A DNA stretch of 64,000 nt, taken from Ktedonospora formicarum. Lineage in GTDB: Bacteria > Chloroflexota > Ktedonobacteria > Ktedonobacterales > Ktedonobacteraceae. Positions 7,704 to 15,907 of this stretch are shown in pieces (position 1 is the first letter of the stretch; every line of letters starts with the position of its first letter). Location: the NCBI RefSeq assembly GCF_016587355.1, contig NZ_BNJF01000001.1, positions 3,997,721 to 4,061,720 on the forward strand, read 5' to 3'. Under the pieces are notes generated by a model. It ran no database searches, was not told where the DNA came from, and worked only from the letters and a program-made list of their open reading frames with translations. The position numbers were made by a program, and so were the translations under genes.

Positions 7704-8972
7704 ATGACTACTTCGACTCGTGGCGACGTAAAGGATCTGTCGCTGGCTGCTCGCGGTAAAGACCGCATTGAGTGGGCCGCGAAGGATATGCCCGTCCTGC
7801 GCCTCATTCGTGAGCGCTTCGCCAAAGAGCAGCCGCTCAAGGGCGTCCGCATGTCAGGGTGCTTACATATTACGACTGAGACCGCGAACCTGGCAATCAC
7901 GCTAAAGGCTGGTGGTGCGGATCTGGTGCTCTGCGCCTCCAATCCGCTCTCGACGCAGGATGACGTCGCGGCGGCTCTGGTGAGCGAGTATGGCATCCCA
8001 ACTTTCGCGATCAAGGGCGAAGACGAGGAGGTCTACTACAGCCACATTAACGCGGTGCTGGACCACAAGCCCAATATGACGATGGACGATGGCTGTGACC
8101 TGGTATCGACCTTGCACACCAAGCGCACTGAACTGCTGGACAACATCGTCTCGGGTCTGGAAGAGACCACAACGGGCGTCATTCGCCTGAAGAGCATGGA
8201 GGCCAATAAGGTCTTGCGCTTCCCCGTCCTGGCTGTGAACGATTCAGATACCAAGCACATGTTCGATAACCGCTATGGAACAGGCCAGAGCTCGCTGGAT
8301 GCCATTATCCGCTCGACGAACATCTTGATCGCGGGTCGCACGGTTGTGGTCTTTGGCTATGGCTGGTGTGGTCGCGGTGTCGCGTCTCGCGCGCATGGCC
8401 TGGGCGCGAACGTAATCGTGTGCGAAGTTGATCCAACCCGCGCTCTTGAGGCCGTGATGGATGGCTACCGCGTCATGCCCGGTGTTGAGGCCGCCGCGCA
8501 GGGTGATATCCTTATCACCGTGACTGGCGACATCAACGTTATCGATCAGAAGCACCTGGAGAACATCAAGGATGGTGCCTTGATCGCTAACTCCGGCCAC
8601 TTCAACGATGAGATTAACATCCCCGCTCTAGAGAAGCTGTCAACCGGCAAGCGCCGCGTACGCGACTTCGTTGATGACTACACCTATAGCGATGGTCGCC
8701 ATGTGTACCTGCTAGCTGAGGGCCGCCTGGTCAACCTCTCCGCCGCTGAGGGCCATCCCGCCAGCGTGATGGATATGAGCTTCGCGAATCAGGCGCTTGG
8801 TGCCGAGTACATGCTGAAGCAGGGCAAAGACCTGGAGCCACGCGTGTACACCATTCCTACTGAGATCGATAAGCAGATCGCAAGCTTGAAGCTTCAGTCC
8901 ATGGGTGTACGTATCGATACCCTGACCGAGGAGCAGGAGTCCTACCTTAACTCCTGGGAGTCGGGCACCTAA
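7704..8972 (+). CDS. ahcY: adenosylhomocysteinase
   Basis: A 422-residue enzyme that splits S-adenosylhomocysteine reversibly into homocysteine and adenosine using tightly bound NAD. It keeps the methyl cycle running by removing the product inhibitor of methyltransferases. Signatures are SGCLHITTETANLAITL, CASNPLSTQDDVAAAL, DDGCDL, and the NAD-binding Rossmann stretch VVVFGYGWCGRGVASRAHGL. NSGHFNDEINI lies in the catalytic part. The C terminus ends in NSWESGT and lacks the KPDHYRY tail of the eukaryotic and proteobacterial enzymes, matching the shorter thermophile-type form. It is followed by a strong hairpin, then by the SAM riboswitch and metK. Confidence 0.96.
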   Translation: MTTSTRGDVKDLSLAARGKDRIEWAAKDMPVLRLIRERFAKEQPLKGVRMSGCLHITTETANLAITLKAGGADLVLCASNPLSTQDDVAAALVSEYGIPTFAIKGEDEEVYYSHINAVLDHKPNMTMDDGCDLVSTLHTKRTELLDNIVSGLEETTTGVIRLKSMEANKVLRFPVLAVNDSDTKHMFDNRYGTGQSSLDAIIRSTNILIAGRTVVVFGYGWCGRGVASRAHGLGANVIVCEVDPTRALEAVMDGYRVMPGVEAAAQGDILITVTGDINVIDQKHLENIKDGALIANSGHFNDEINIPALEKLSTGKRRVRDFVDDYTYSDGRHVYLLAEGRLVNLSAAEGHPASVMDMSFANQALGAEYMLKQGKDLEPRVYTIPTEIDKQIASLKLQSMGVRIDTLTEEQESYLNSWESGT

Positions 8973-8985
8973 TTTCAGGATAAGA

Positions 8986-9035
8986 TCACAACGTAAGCAG
9001 GGGAGGCACGCATGCCTCCCCTGCTTACGTTGTGA
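8986..9035 (+). terminator. strong hairpin after ahcY
   Basis: Two perfectly complementary 23-bp arms (8986-9008 and 9013-9035) flank a 4-nt loop. The right arm is followed by CTTCTGTTCG with only a weak T run. It lies 13 bp after the ahcY stop and separates that operon from the metK leader. Confidence 0.8.
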
Positions 9036-9160
9036 CTTCTGTTCGTAGGCTGTGTGGTTGACAATGGCTGAACCTTTGACGTACAATCAAGTGAGGAAGC
9101 GTTCAGCCAGTAAGCGTTGAACGCGGTACATCAAAAACGAAACAAATTTGCAATGAGATA

Positions 9161-9303
9161 GCTCTCATCAAGAGAGGTGGAGGGACACGGCCCGACGAAG
9201 CCCGGCAACCCACTTATCTCGCTTTAGAGGTGTTCGGTTACGGACGCGCGAGTGAGAAGGGTGCCAATTCCGGCGGAGATTTTGTATCCGCAAGATGAGG
9301 GGA
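9161..9303 (+). ncRNA. SAM-I (S-box) riboswitch aptamer
   Basis: The conserved S-box order is present: CTCATCAAGAGAGGTGGAGG, then CCCGACGAAGCCCGGCAACC, then AAGGGTGCCAATTCC, closing with GATGAGG. Helix P1 forms between CTCTCATC (9162-9169) and GATGAGGG (9294-9301). The family binds S-adenosylmethionine and turns off methionine/SAM genes. Here it lies in the leader of metK, which makes SAM, so the expected action is feedback repression. Confidence 0.95.
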
Positions 9304-9320
9304 ATGCGCATAACTGCCAG

Positions 9321-9346
9321 ACCCCTGCCATGCAAGGGGTTTTTTT
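9321..9346 (+). terminator. riboswitch-controlled intrinsic terminator of metK
   Basis: ACCCCT (9321-9326) pairs with AGGGGT (9335-9340), followed by a run of seven T. The left arm CCCCT can instead pair with AGGGG at the 3' strand of riboswitch helix P1 (9298-9302). That gives the antiterminator expected when SAM is absent. Confidence 0.88.
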
Positions 9347-9515
9347 GTGCCTCGATATCTTTAGAGAGATGGTTGGAGGCAAATAGAGGCTTCCCATAGC
9401 GCCTGAGCGCGAATGTGGCGCTCACCCCCGGACCTGGTTGCATATCTTTCCACCTGTTTCGTGACGTGCAGGTGCCGTCAGTGTATTTTGTTGTTAGAGA
9501 GGAAGGTGCCAACCT

Positions 9516-10772
9516 TTGAGCAATTTTATGGAAAGCCCGAAGTCATTCTTTACCAGTGAGTCGGTCACCGAGGGGCATCCAGATAAATTATGTGACCAGA
9601 TTTCCGATGCCATCCTGGACGCGATCATTACTCAAGACCCGCTAGCGCGTGTCGCGTGTGAGACAGCGACGACAACTGGTCTGGTGCTAGTGGCGGGTGA
9701 GATTTCGACTTCGGCCTGGGTGGATATGCCCGCGATTGTCAGAAAAACGATTGAGCAAATCGGCTACATCAATGCCGAGTATGGTTTCGATTATCGCACC
9801 TGTGGCGTTGTTACCTCCATTGGTAAGCAGTCGCCCGATATCGACATGGGTGTGAGTTCCTCGCTAGAGGCGCGTGGCGCGGCTGTCCACCTGAGCGATG
9901 ATGAATTAGAGCGGATTGGCGCGGGCGACCAGGGTATGATGATTGGCTTCGCCTGTAATGAGACGCCAGAGTTTATGCCGATGCCTATCAGTCTCGCGCA
10001 CAAGCTAACACGCCAGTTATCACAGGTGCGGCGGAGCTCCTGGGGTGGCAATGGTCCAATGACCTATCTGCGCCCTGATGGCAAGAGCCAGGTAACGGTA
10101 CAGTATGAGCATGGTAAGCCAGTGCGCGTGGATACGGTTGTCATCTCGACCCAGCACGCTGATTATGTTGACCGTGAGCAGATTCAGCAAGATGTGCTTG
10201 AGCATGTGATCAAGCCGGTCATTCCTGAGCATTTGCTGGATAAAGAGACCAAAGTTCTGGTGAACCCCACCGGGCGCTTTGTCCTGGGTGGTCCTATGGG
10301 CGACGCTGGTCTGACCGGGCGTAAGATTATCGTCGATACTTACGGCGGTATGGCACGTCATGGCGGTGGTGCCTTCAGTGGCAAAGATCCCACGAAGGTT
10401 GATCGTTCAGCTGCCTATGCCGCGCGCCACATTGCCAAGAATATCGTAGCGGCTGGACTGGCTGACCGCATTGAGTTGCAGGTTTCGTATGCGATTGGCG
10501 TGGCGCGTCCGCTCTCACTCTTCATCGAGACCTTTGGTACCGGCAAGGTAGCGGACGAAGAGATCATTCGCCTGATCAACGAGCACTTTGATCTGCGTCC
10601 GGCGGGCATCATTCAGGAATTGCGCCTGCGCCGTCCTATTTATCAGCCGACGGCGGCCTTTGGGCACTTCGGTCGTACCGACGTGAACCTGCCCTGGGAG
10701 GAACTGAACAAGGTGCCAATGTTGCGCAAGGGCGTTGGCGCGAGCACCACAAGCGACACCGCCATTTCATAA
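9516..10772 (+). CDS. metK: S-adenosylmethionine synthetase
   Basis: A 418-residue enzyme that makes SAM from methionine and ATP. Signatures are ESVTEGHPDKLCDQISDAIL at the N terminus, GAGDQGMMIGFACNET (ATP site), and GGGAFSGKDPTKVDRSAAY with the phosphate-binding loop. The frame starts with TTG at 9516, supported by GAGGAAGG at 9499-9506 about 9 nt before it. The in-frame ATG at 9528 is too far from that site. It is controlled by the upstream SAM-I riboswitch and terminated by a hairpin just after the stop. Confidence 0.97.
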   Translation: MSNFMESPKSFFTSESVTEGHPDKLCDQISDAILDAIITQDPLARVACETATTTGLVLVAGEISTSAWVDMPAIVRKTIEQIGYINAEYGFDYRTCGVVTSIGKQSPDIDMGVSSSLEARGAAVHLSDDELERIGAGDQGMMIGFACNETPEFMPMPISLAHKLTRQLSQVRRSSWGGNGPMTYLRPDGKSQVTVQYEHGKPVRVDTVVISTQHADYVDREQIQQDVLEHVIKPVIPEHLLDKETKVLVNPTGRFVLGGPMGDAGLTGRKIIVDTYGGMARHGGGAFSGKDPTKVDRSAAYAARHIAKNIVAAGLADRIELQVSYAIGVARPLSLFIETFGTGKVADEEIIRLINEHFDLRPAGIIQELRLRRPIYQPTAAFGHFGRTDVNLPWEELNKVPMLRKGVGASTTSDTAIS

Positions 10773-10783
10773 GAAGATTTATG

Positions 10784-10822
10784 GCAAACCGGGGCAGCGC
10801 AAAATGCACTGCCCCGGTTTGC
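10784..10822 (+). terminator. hairpin terminator after metK
   Basis: GCAAACCGGGGCAG (10784-10797) pairs with CTGCCCCGGTTTGC (10809-10822) across an 11-nt loop. It is 11 bp after the metK stop. Only a weak T run follows. Confidence 0.8.
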
Positions 10823-10952
10823 TATTATGCGTGGATAAGCCAGGGGGAAGGGCTAAGCAATCACTTGCGAGCATCGGATATAATGAAACGTTGGTAGAGA
10901 TTAACTGTACCACATTGAAGAGAACACGTTCGCAAGAAAGGAACCTGACTGT

Positions 10953-12104
10953 ATGGACTTTAGCCTCAATGACGAGCAGACAGCCATACGTGATACCTGT
11001 CGCGAATTCGCCGAGCAGGAGATCAAGCCGCGCGCGGAGGCAATGGACGCCACGGGCGAGTTTCCCTATGACCTGATACGGAAGATGGGGCAACTGGGTC
11101 TGCTAGGTTTGCCATTTCCTGAGGAGTATGGGGGCGCGGGAGCGGATTTTCTCTCGTATTGTATAGCCATTGAAGAAATCTCGCGGGGAGATGTCTCGGT
11201 TGGCATCACTATGGAGGCCCATACCTCGCTGGGTGCGACTCCCTTCTATCTATTTGGTAGTGAGGAGCAGAAGCAGCGCTATCTGGTACCTTTGGCGGCT
11301 GGTGAACAATTGTGGGCCTTTGGTCTGACGGAGCCAGAGGCTGGCTCAGATTCGGGTGGAACGAGCACGCGGGCTGTGTTAGGTGGAGATGCACGCTGGC
11401 ATATCAACGGGTCCAAGGCATTTATTACTAATGCCGGAACCAAGATGACGGGTGGCGTGACGATTACGGCGGTTACGGGTCAGCGCGCGGATGGACGCAA
11501 GGAAATCACGAACCTGATCGTACCGAAGGATACGCCGGGTTATGTGATTGGGAAGGCGTATAAGAAGATGGGCTGGAAGGCCTCGGATACGCGTCCGCTC
11601 TCCTTCGAGGATTGTGTGATACCAGAGGAGAATATGCTGGGAGGGCGTGGTGATGGTTTCAAGCAGTTTATGCAGATCCTGGATAGTGGACGCGTTGCCA
11701 TCGCCGCGCTCTCGGTTGGGCTGGCGCAGGCATGTTTGGATGAGTCTCTAGCCTATGCTCATGAGCGTAAGCAGTTTGGGAAGTCGATTAGCTCCTATCA
11801 GGCGATCCAGTTCAAGCTAGCGGATATGGCGACGGAGATTGAGCTGGCGCGTTTGATGTACTATAAGGCGGCCTGGCTGCATATGCAGGGGAAGGTGTAC
11901 CGGCGCGAAGCCTCGATGGCAAAGCTCTTCGCTTCTGAGACGGCCAAGCGGGCCGCAGATCAGGCAGTGCAGATCCACGGTGGTTATGGATTTATGGATG
12001 AGTACCCTGTATCTCGCTATTGGCGGAGTGTCAAAATTAACGAGATTGGTGAGGGGACGAGCGAGGTACAACGTATGTTGATTGCCAGAGAGCTCGGGTG
12101 CTAG
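10953..12104 (+). CDS. acyl-CoA dehydrogenase
   Basis: A 383-residue FAD enzyme that introduces the alpha,beta double bond into acyl-CoA in fatty or branched-chain acyl oxidation. It shows the three-domain family order: a helical N terminus (MDFSLNDEQTAIRDTCREFA), a middle beta domain with LTEPEAGSDSGGTSTRA and WHINGSKAFITNAG, and a helical C-terminal domain with ERKQFGKSISSYQAIQFKLADM. The catalytic-base region YPVSRYWRSVKINEIGEGTSEVQRM follows, and the Glu in EIGEGTSE is the short-chain-type catalytic base. The ribosome binding site AAAGGAA precedes ATG 10953. It is monocistronic and ends at a repeat and a terminator. The exact acyl substrate is unknown. Confidence 0.94.
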   Translation: MDFSLNDEQTAIRDTCREFAEQEIKPRAEAMDATGEFPYDLIRKMGQLGLLGLPFPEEYGGAGADFLSYCIAIEEISRGDVSVGITMEAHTSLGATPFYLFGSEEQKQRYLVPLAAGEQLWAFGLTEPEAGSDSGGTSTRAVLGGDARWHINGSKAFITNAGTKMTGGVTITAVTGQRADGRKEITNLIVPKDTPGYVIGKAYKKMGWKASDTRPLSFEDCVIPEENMLGGRGDGFKQFMQILDSGRVAIAALSVGLAQACLDESLAYAHERKQFGKSISSYQAIQFKLADMATEIELARLMYYKAAWLHMQGKVYRREASMAKLFASETAKRAADQAVQIHGGYGFMDEYPVSRYWRSVKINEIGEGTSEVQRMLIARELGC

Positions 12105-12105
12105 G

Positions 12106-12135
12106 GCCGCTGCTGAAGCGACGCGGCTACATATG
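12106..12135 (+). repeat. 30-bp dispersed repeat (GCCGCTGCT...GCTACATATG)
   Basis: A near-consensus copy of the short dispersed repeat begins 2 bp after the acyl-CoA dehydrogenase stop codon. It has internal complementarity (AGCCGC/GCGGCT outline). The same element recurs after many other stop codons in the window. Confidence 0.85.
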
Positions 12136-12152
12136 TGGTGGTTGAAGAAAGG

Positions 12153-12188
12153 AGAGAGGGAGCCCCTTTACCAAGGGACTCCCTCTCT
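12153..12188. terminator. bidirectional terminator between convergent genes
   Basis: AGAGAGGGAGCCCCTT and AAGGGACTCCCTCTCT pair with one mismatch around a 4-nt loop, followed on the plus strand by TTGTTTTGG. It lies between the acyl-CoA dehydrogenase gene and the convergent anti-sigma gene. Confidence 0.8.
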
Positions 12189-12197
12189 TTGTTTTGG

Positions 12198-14204
12198 TTA
12201 GGGGTGGGCTGGTGGGGCTACCTTGGTAGGCCAGTTGAAGGTCTTGAACAGGACCGTATCGGCTGATTGGGTATTGGTATCCCCGTTCTGCTCGGGTGGG
12301 GTGATCCAGACGGCGGTATCGCCCTTCACCGAGAGGAAGATCGTATTTGTCGGGATAGCTTCTTTCACATTGACAGCGTTGTTGGTCAGGACATCAAACA
12401 TGTTGATGCTCTTGTCCTTGTTCTGCCAGATCAGGAAGCGATCACCGCCCTGAGGGGCCATCGATTGACCCTCGTCGCCGAGCTGTTGTGGCGTGCCAGG
12501 ATCGCTAATCTGGTAGCCCAGCAGCGTACCCAGAATTCTGGCGTCGGCCTGCAAGGGATAGGACGCCGGATCGTTCTTGGCGATGATTGGTGCCTGTGCA
12601 GGCGACGTCGTTGTGGTTGGAGGCACAGACGGCGACGGCGTAGGAGTCGTTTTTGTGTGCGTTGGTGTGCGCGTCGGCGTCGCGGTCGCTGTTCCCTTGC
12701 CCTGTGTCGGTGTGGGCGATGGTTTCACAATCAACTCCTGGTCCACGGGTAGCGTGCTCAGGATGAAGAGTGTCCCATTGACGACCTGGGGATGGAACGA
12801 GCCACCATCGTCACGGAAGAGCGACTGGAAGGTCTGGTTATGGGGCGTCCAGCGACCATGCTGAGGCGGAGCCTCTTTCTGCTGATTCTGCCAGATGTTG
12901 CCATGCAGGGCGTTATCCTCGGTGGTCCATTCCTCTCCCCAATAGATGCTCAGTCCATTGGATGTTGCGGTTGGAGTTGTCAGAATATGACCATCGGTTG
13001 CCTTTGCCAACTCAGTTGAGACAGGCTCTTTCTCAGGATCAAGCTGATAGTTATTCAGATGTGATGTGCCCTGGGCGTCGAGCCAGGCGACAAGCAGGTT
13101 ATTGCTATACGTGCTGGTCCCCTGAAGAGGTGAATTGACCCAGGCCGGAACGGCACTCTGATCGTATGTGCCCTTAAGGAGGGTGATGGGGGTCTTGAAG
13201 GTTGGATGACCTTGAGTCCCTTCAGTCTCCTTTTTATCCTTATTCTTGCTGTTTTGCTCCGGATCATTGCCCAGATAGAGGGCCTGGACGCGCCAAGTAT
13301 GGGGCAGCAGATTCGCCGGAGTGGTATTAGTTGTCGAGTTTTTGCCCGAAGTCGTCTTTGGCGGGTCGACCTGGAGCCAGATTAGCCAGTCATTGAAACT
13401 CTCCAGAATGTAGAGCTTGCTGGTCGAATCTTTCTCTAGCAGTGGAATAGGCTCGACGTTCGTATTGCCGGACAGATCGAGCTTTTCCAGCATCCAGGTG
13501 AATTGTGAGCTATCGGTTGGATCGGTGACGTTCAGGCTATTCTGATAGGCAGTGTAGTAGAGTGTATCGCGGCTGGCGATAGAGCTAACTACATGTGAGT
13601 ATGGTCCTTGCGCGGAGCCTTTATACGCGACTGAAATCTGGGTTGGACTCGTGACAGCCACTTGATTGACTATGTGAGGCTGGCTAGCCGAGTTATTGCC
13701 TGTCTGAGACATCAGGACGAGTGAAGAGATGCCACTGACCATAATGAGCATAAGCACGGCGGCGGCGATGCCGACGATGCTGGCGTGGCTCATGCGTGCG
13801 AGGCGAGGACGCTTGCGTACCATAGGTACGACGGGTAGAGGACCGGTTTCGGCGGACGAGAAGGTGGTGAGAGGTTCAAGGTGCTTCTCATCTGCTGAAA
13901 GGTCTTTGAGATAAGGTTTTAGGAAAGAAGGTGTCGGTGTTGAAATGTCCAGGGATGCGTTGCGCTGGATATAGCGGGTGTGTTCAGCCGCAAGAGCGCG
14001 CATGAGTTTGGCATGTGCCACCGGCGATGGCGAGAGGGGCGGCAATGCGCGGATACCCTCGCCGATAAACGAATTTTGTTGTTGAATCTCGCGGCAGGCA
14101 GAGCATTCTTTCAGGTGTGCGTCCAGAGCAGGAAGCACATCTGCCTTTGCCTTGCGTAATTCATCATAATTGGCGAGAAGTTCTCGCGCTTCACTACAGT
14201 TCAC
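12198..14204 (-). CDS. large anti-sigma factor with extracytoplasmic domain
   Basis: A 668-residue membrane protein. The N-terminal zinc-finger motif is His30, Cys34 and Cys37 (HLKECSAC). One transmembrane helix lies at about 140-165 (IVGIAAAVLMLIMVSGISSLVLM). A long C-terminal part, predicted to be outside the cell, follows; it is beta-rich and resembles repeat-propeller sensors, but no repeat was firmly defined. Around residues 505-550 it is broken by a low-complexity Pro/Thr linker (TPTPTQGKGTATATPTRTPT). The gene overlaps the upstream sigma gene by 4 bp. It probably restrains that sigma factor and responds to an envelope signal, which is unknown. Confidence 0.85.
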   Translation of the reverse strand: MNCSEARELLANYDELRKAKADVLPALDAHLKECSACREIQQQNSFIGEGIRALPPLSPSPVAHAKLMRALAAEHTRYIQRNASLDISTPTPSFLKPYLKDLSADEKHLEPLTTFSSAETGPLPVVPMVRKRPRLARMSHASIVGIAAAVLMLIMVSGISSLVLMSQTGNNSASQPHIVNQVAVTSPTQISVAYKGSAQGPYSHVVSSIASRDTLYYTAYQNSLNVTDPTDSSQFTWMLEKLDLSGNTNVEPIPLLEKDSTSKLYILESFNDWLIWLQVDPPKTTSGKNSTTNTTPANLLPHTWRVQALYLGNDPEQNSKNKDKKETEGTQGHPTFKTPITLLKGTYDQSAVPAWVNSPLQGTSTYSNNLLVAWLDAQGTSHLNNYQLDPEKEPVSTELAKATDGHILTTPTATSNGLSIYWGEEWTTEDNALHGNIWQNQQKEAPPQHGRWTPHNQTFQSLFRDDGGSFHPQVVNGTLFILSTLPVDQELIVKPSPTPTQGKGTATATPTRTPTHTKTTPTPSPSVPPTTTTSPAQAPIIAKNDPASYPLQADARILGTLLGYQISDPGTPQQLGDEGQSMAPQGGDRFLIWQNKDKSINMFDVLTNNAVNVKEAIPTNTIFLSVKGDTAVWITPPEQNGDTNTQSADTVLFKTFNWPTKVAPPAHP

Positions 14205-15034
14205 TCTTCACCGACCTCTTTTTTGTACAATGCGATAAAGCGTTCCCGCGCTCGCATCAGGCGCATCTTCACAGCGGATGCACTGATACTAAGCACTTCA
14301 GCAATCTCTGCACAAGATAGGCCATCGTTTTCATAGAGCCAGAGGCAAGAAGAGTATTTAGGAGGAAGTTGCTCGAAGACGCGTTCGACGATCTCGCGAT
14401 CAGCAACGCGATTCTCGAACTTACCGCCATCATAGCTATTCCGCTCATAGGCGGCGCTTACCGCGCTGGCGCGAGCCTCATGGACCTGTTCATCGTTATT
14501 ATAGCTTTCGCCGCTCGCATTTCCTGAATCCGAGACAACTCCAGCGCCGATGCCGCGATCCTCGTTAAAGAGGGAAAGCGGGAGCCATGAAATCAGGCGA
14601 CGCCTCCGCAACGTATCAGTCGTTGTGTTTGACGCGATACGGTAGAGCCAGGCCGAAAGTGCACCCGGCTGAACCTGTGTGCCTCCTAGCAATGCCCTGT
14701 ATGCCTTGACGAAAACGTCTTGCGCCAGGTCGTAGGCTTGCTCCCGGTTGCCAAGCAGGTGATAGATGTAATTGGTAATAGGGCCTTGATAGCGCTGGAA
14801 GATGTCTTCAAAGTCTTCAATGCTGACATGTTCAGAAGCCTGGGTCCGCTGATCTTGTGCATCGGCGGGTGCTGGCTCCTGTGAAGGCGATGTTATATCT
14901 TCCTTTGGGCTGGTCTCTTCTATTACCTCATCTTTGCTGGCTGGTGTAGAACTACCAGGAGAACCACGGCGCTCCTCTTCCATAGAAGAGCGCAGACTGC
15001 TATTCGTATTGTACAAACGGATAGGGAGATCCAT
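14201..15034 (-). CDS. ECF RNA polymerase sigma factor with long N-terminal extension
   Basis: A 277-residue sigma-70 family protein. The N-terminal 75 residues are acidic, low-complexity and unusual for an ECF factor. Region 2 has REQAYDLAQDVFVKAYRALL and LSAWLYRIASNTTTDTLRRRR. A Ser/Asn-rich insert of about 45 residues separates it from region 4, which has LSCAEIAEVLSISASAVKMR as the recognition helix-turn-helix. The start at 15034 has AAGG upstream. ATG 14983 is an alternative that would remove 17 residues. It overlaps its anti-sigma gene (ATGA type). It is probably membrane-tethered through that partner. Confidence 0.9.
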   Translation of the reverse strand: MDLPIRLYNTNSSLRSSMEEERRGSPGSSTPASKDEVIEETSPKEDITSPSQEPAPADAQDQRTQASEHVSIEDFEDIFQRYQGPITNYIYHLLGNREQAYDLAQDVFVKAYRALLGGTQVQPGALSAWLYRIASNTTTDTLRRRRLISWLPLSLFNEDRGIGAGVVSDSGNASGESYNNDEQVHEARASAVSAAYERNSYDGGKFENRVADREIVERVFEQLPPKYSSCLWLYENDGLSCAEIAEVLSISASAVKMRLMRARERFIALYKKEVGEE

Positions 15035-15199
15035 TGGTTACATGAACCTTATCAGTTTTGTGAGAATTTTTTAAGATCTTTGCGAAACTCCATCCCCATG
15101 TAGAGATACCTTCATTTGAAAGATCAGATTGAGTAGCGAGCCCGGCACAGGCTAAAGTGCTGCGCCTACATATATAACACGAACTACTCAAGGGTTTCG
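15035..15199. other. sigma gene leader with degenerate short repeat
   Basis: No gene is seen. A degenerate copy of the 30-bp dispersed repeat (GGCTAAAGTGCTGCGCCTAC then ATATATA) lies at about 15145-15175. No convincing promoter could be placed for the minus-strand sigma gene. Confidence 0.5.
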
Positions 15200-15420
15200 C
15201 AATGACTATTATCTAAGCCGACTCCCAACATCGCCTGATCGGCGGCTAGCGCTTCGCGCTCAGAGAGCCGCAATGACTGTTATTTAAGTCGCCTCTCAAC
15301 GCCGCCTGATCGGCGGCTAGCGCTTCGCGCTCAGAGAGCCGCAATGACTGTTATTTAAGTCGCCTCTCAACGCCGCCTGATCGGCGGCTAGCGCTTCGCG
15401 CTCAGAGAGCCGCAATGACT
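15200..15420. repeat. tandem array, three 71-bp units
   Basis: CAATGACT starts at 15200, 15271, 15342 and 15413, which defines three full 71-bp units plus the start of a fourth. Units two and three are almost identical, and the first is more diverged. Each unit contains CAACGCCGCCTGATCGGCGG then CTAGCGCTTCGCGCTCAGAG. This is the reverse complement of the core shared with the other palindromic modules (TGAGCG, CGCTAGCCGC, GGCGTTG). It is not a CRISPR, since there are no unique spacers. Confidence 0.93.
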
Positions 15421-15907
15421 GTTTTGCATATATTATGTAGCATAGCATATTTGTCCAGGAAGCGCTGTGATCTGGACAACAGGCGGGCTATGAATTGGCA
15501 AACAGATAGGAATACTTCATATACGTATGTTTCTCTGTTCGGTTGCGTTTGAGAGGAGTATATAACCTTTCTGTACTCCCCCTCTGAAAGGGGCAAAGAT
15601 GAAGGACAACAAAGACTCCTCTGCCAACCTGCCTGGCTCGCGTGTGTCGCGTAGCTCTCCCTTACATGCCGGTGTCCGGCGCTTCCCTGGAGGCGTGCTT
15701 GAATGTATACGTATGGGATTAAGTATAGCATACAAACCCCGAAAGCCTTCTTTGATGGTACAGATGGCGGAGCATTAAAGGGTTATGGGAGCGCGCAAGA
15801 TGGCTCAAGAAGCGCTACTATTGCATGTTCTTTGGTGTTAGAGCGTATGAACGTCCTGGGTAAGCATTTGATGGTCGGTGCTCTGTTTGGGAGAGCCACT
15901 CGCGCTA
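15421..15907. other. gap without a convincing gene
   Basis: Open frames on both strands here have composition and starts unlike the real genes around them, and none matches a family I recognise. On the minus strand the sequence contains a GCCGG/CCGGC hairpin near 15670-15685. It is the 3' flank of the AAA ATPase gene. Confidence 0.45.

Noticed and set aside
12267..12752. Plus-strand Arg-rich frame within the anti-sigma gene
   Set aside because: It mirrors the Pro/Thr linker of the minus-strand protein and has no ribosome binding site.
15200..15420. Possible CRISPR array
   Set aside because: Units follow each other without unique spacers and no cas gene is present. They are simple tandem duplications of a palindromic module.
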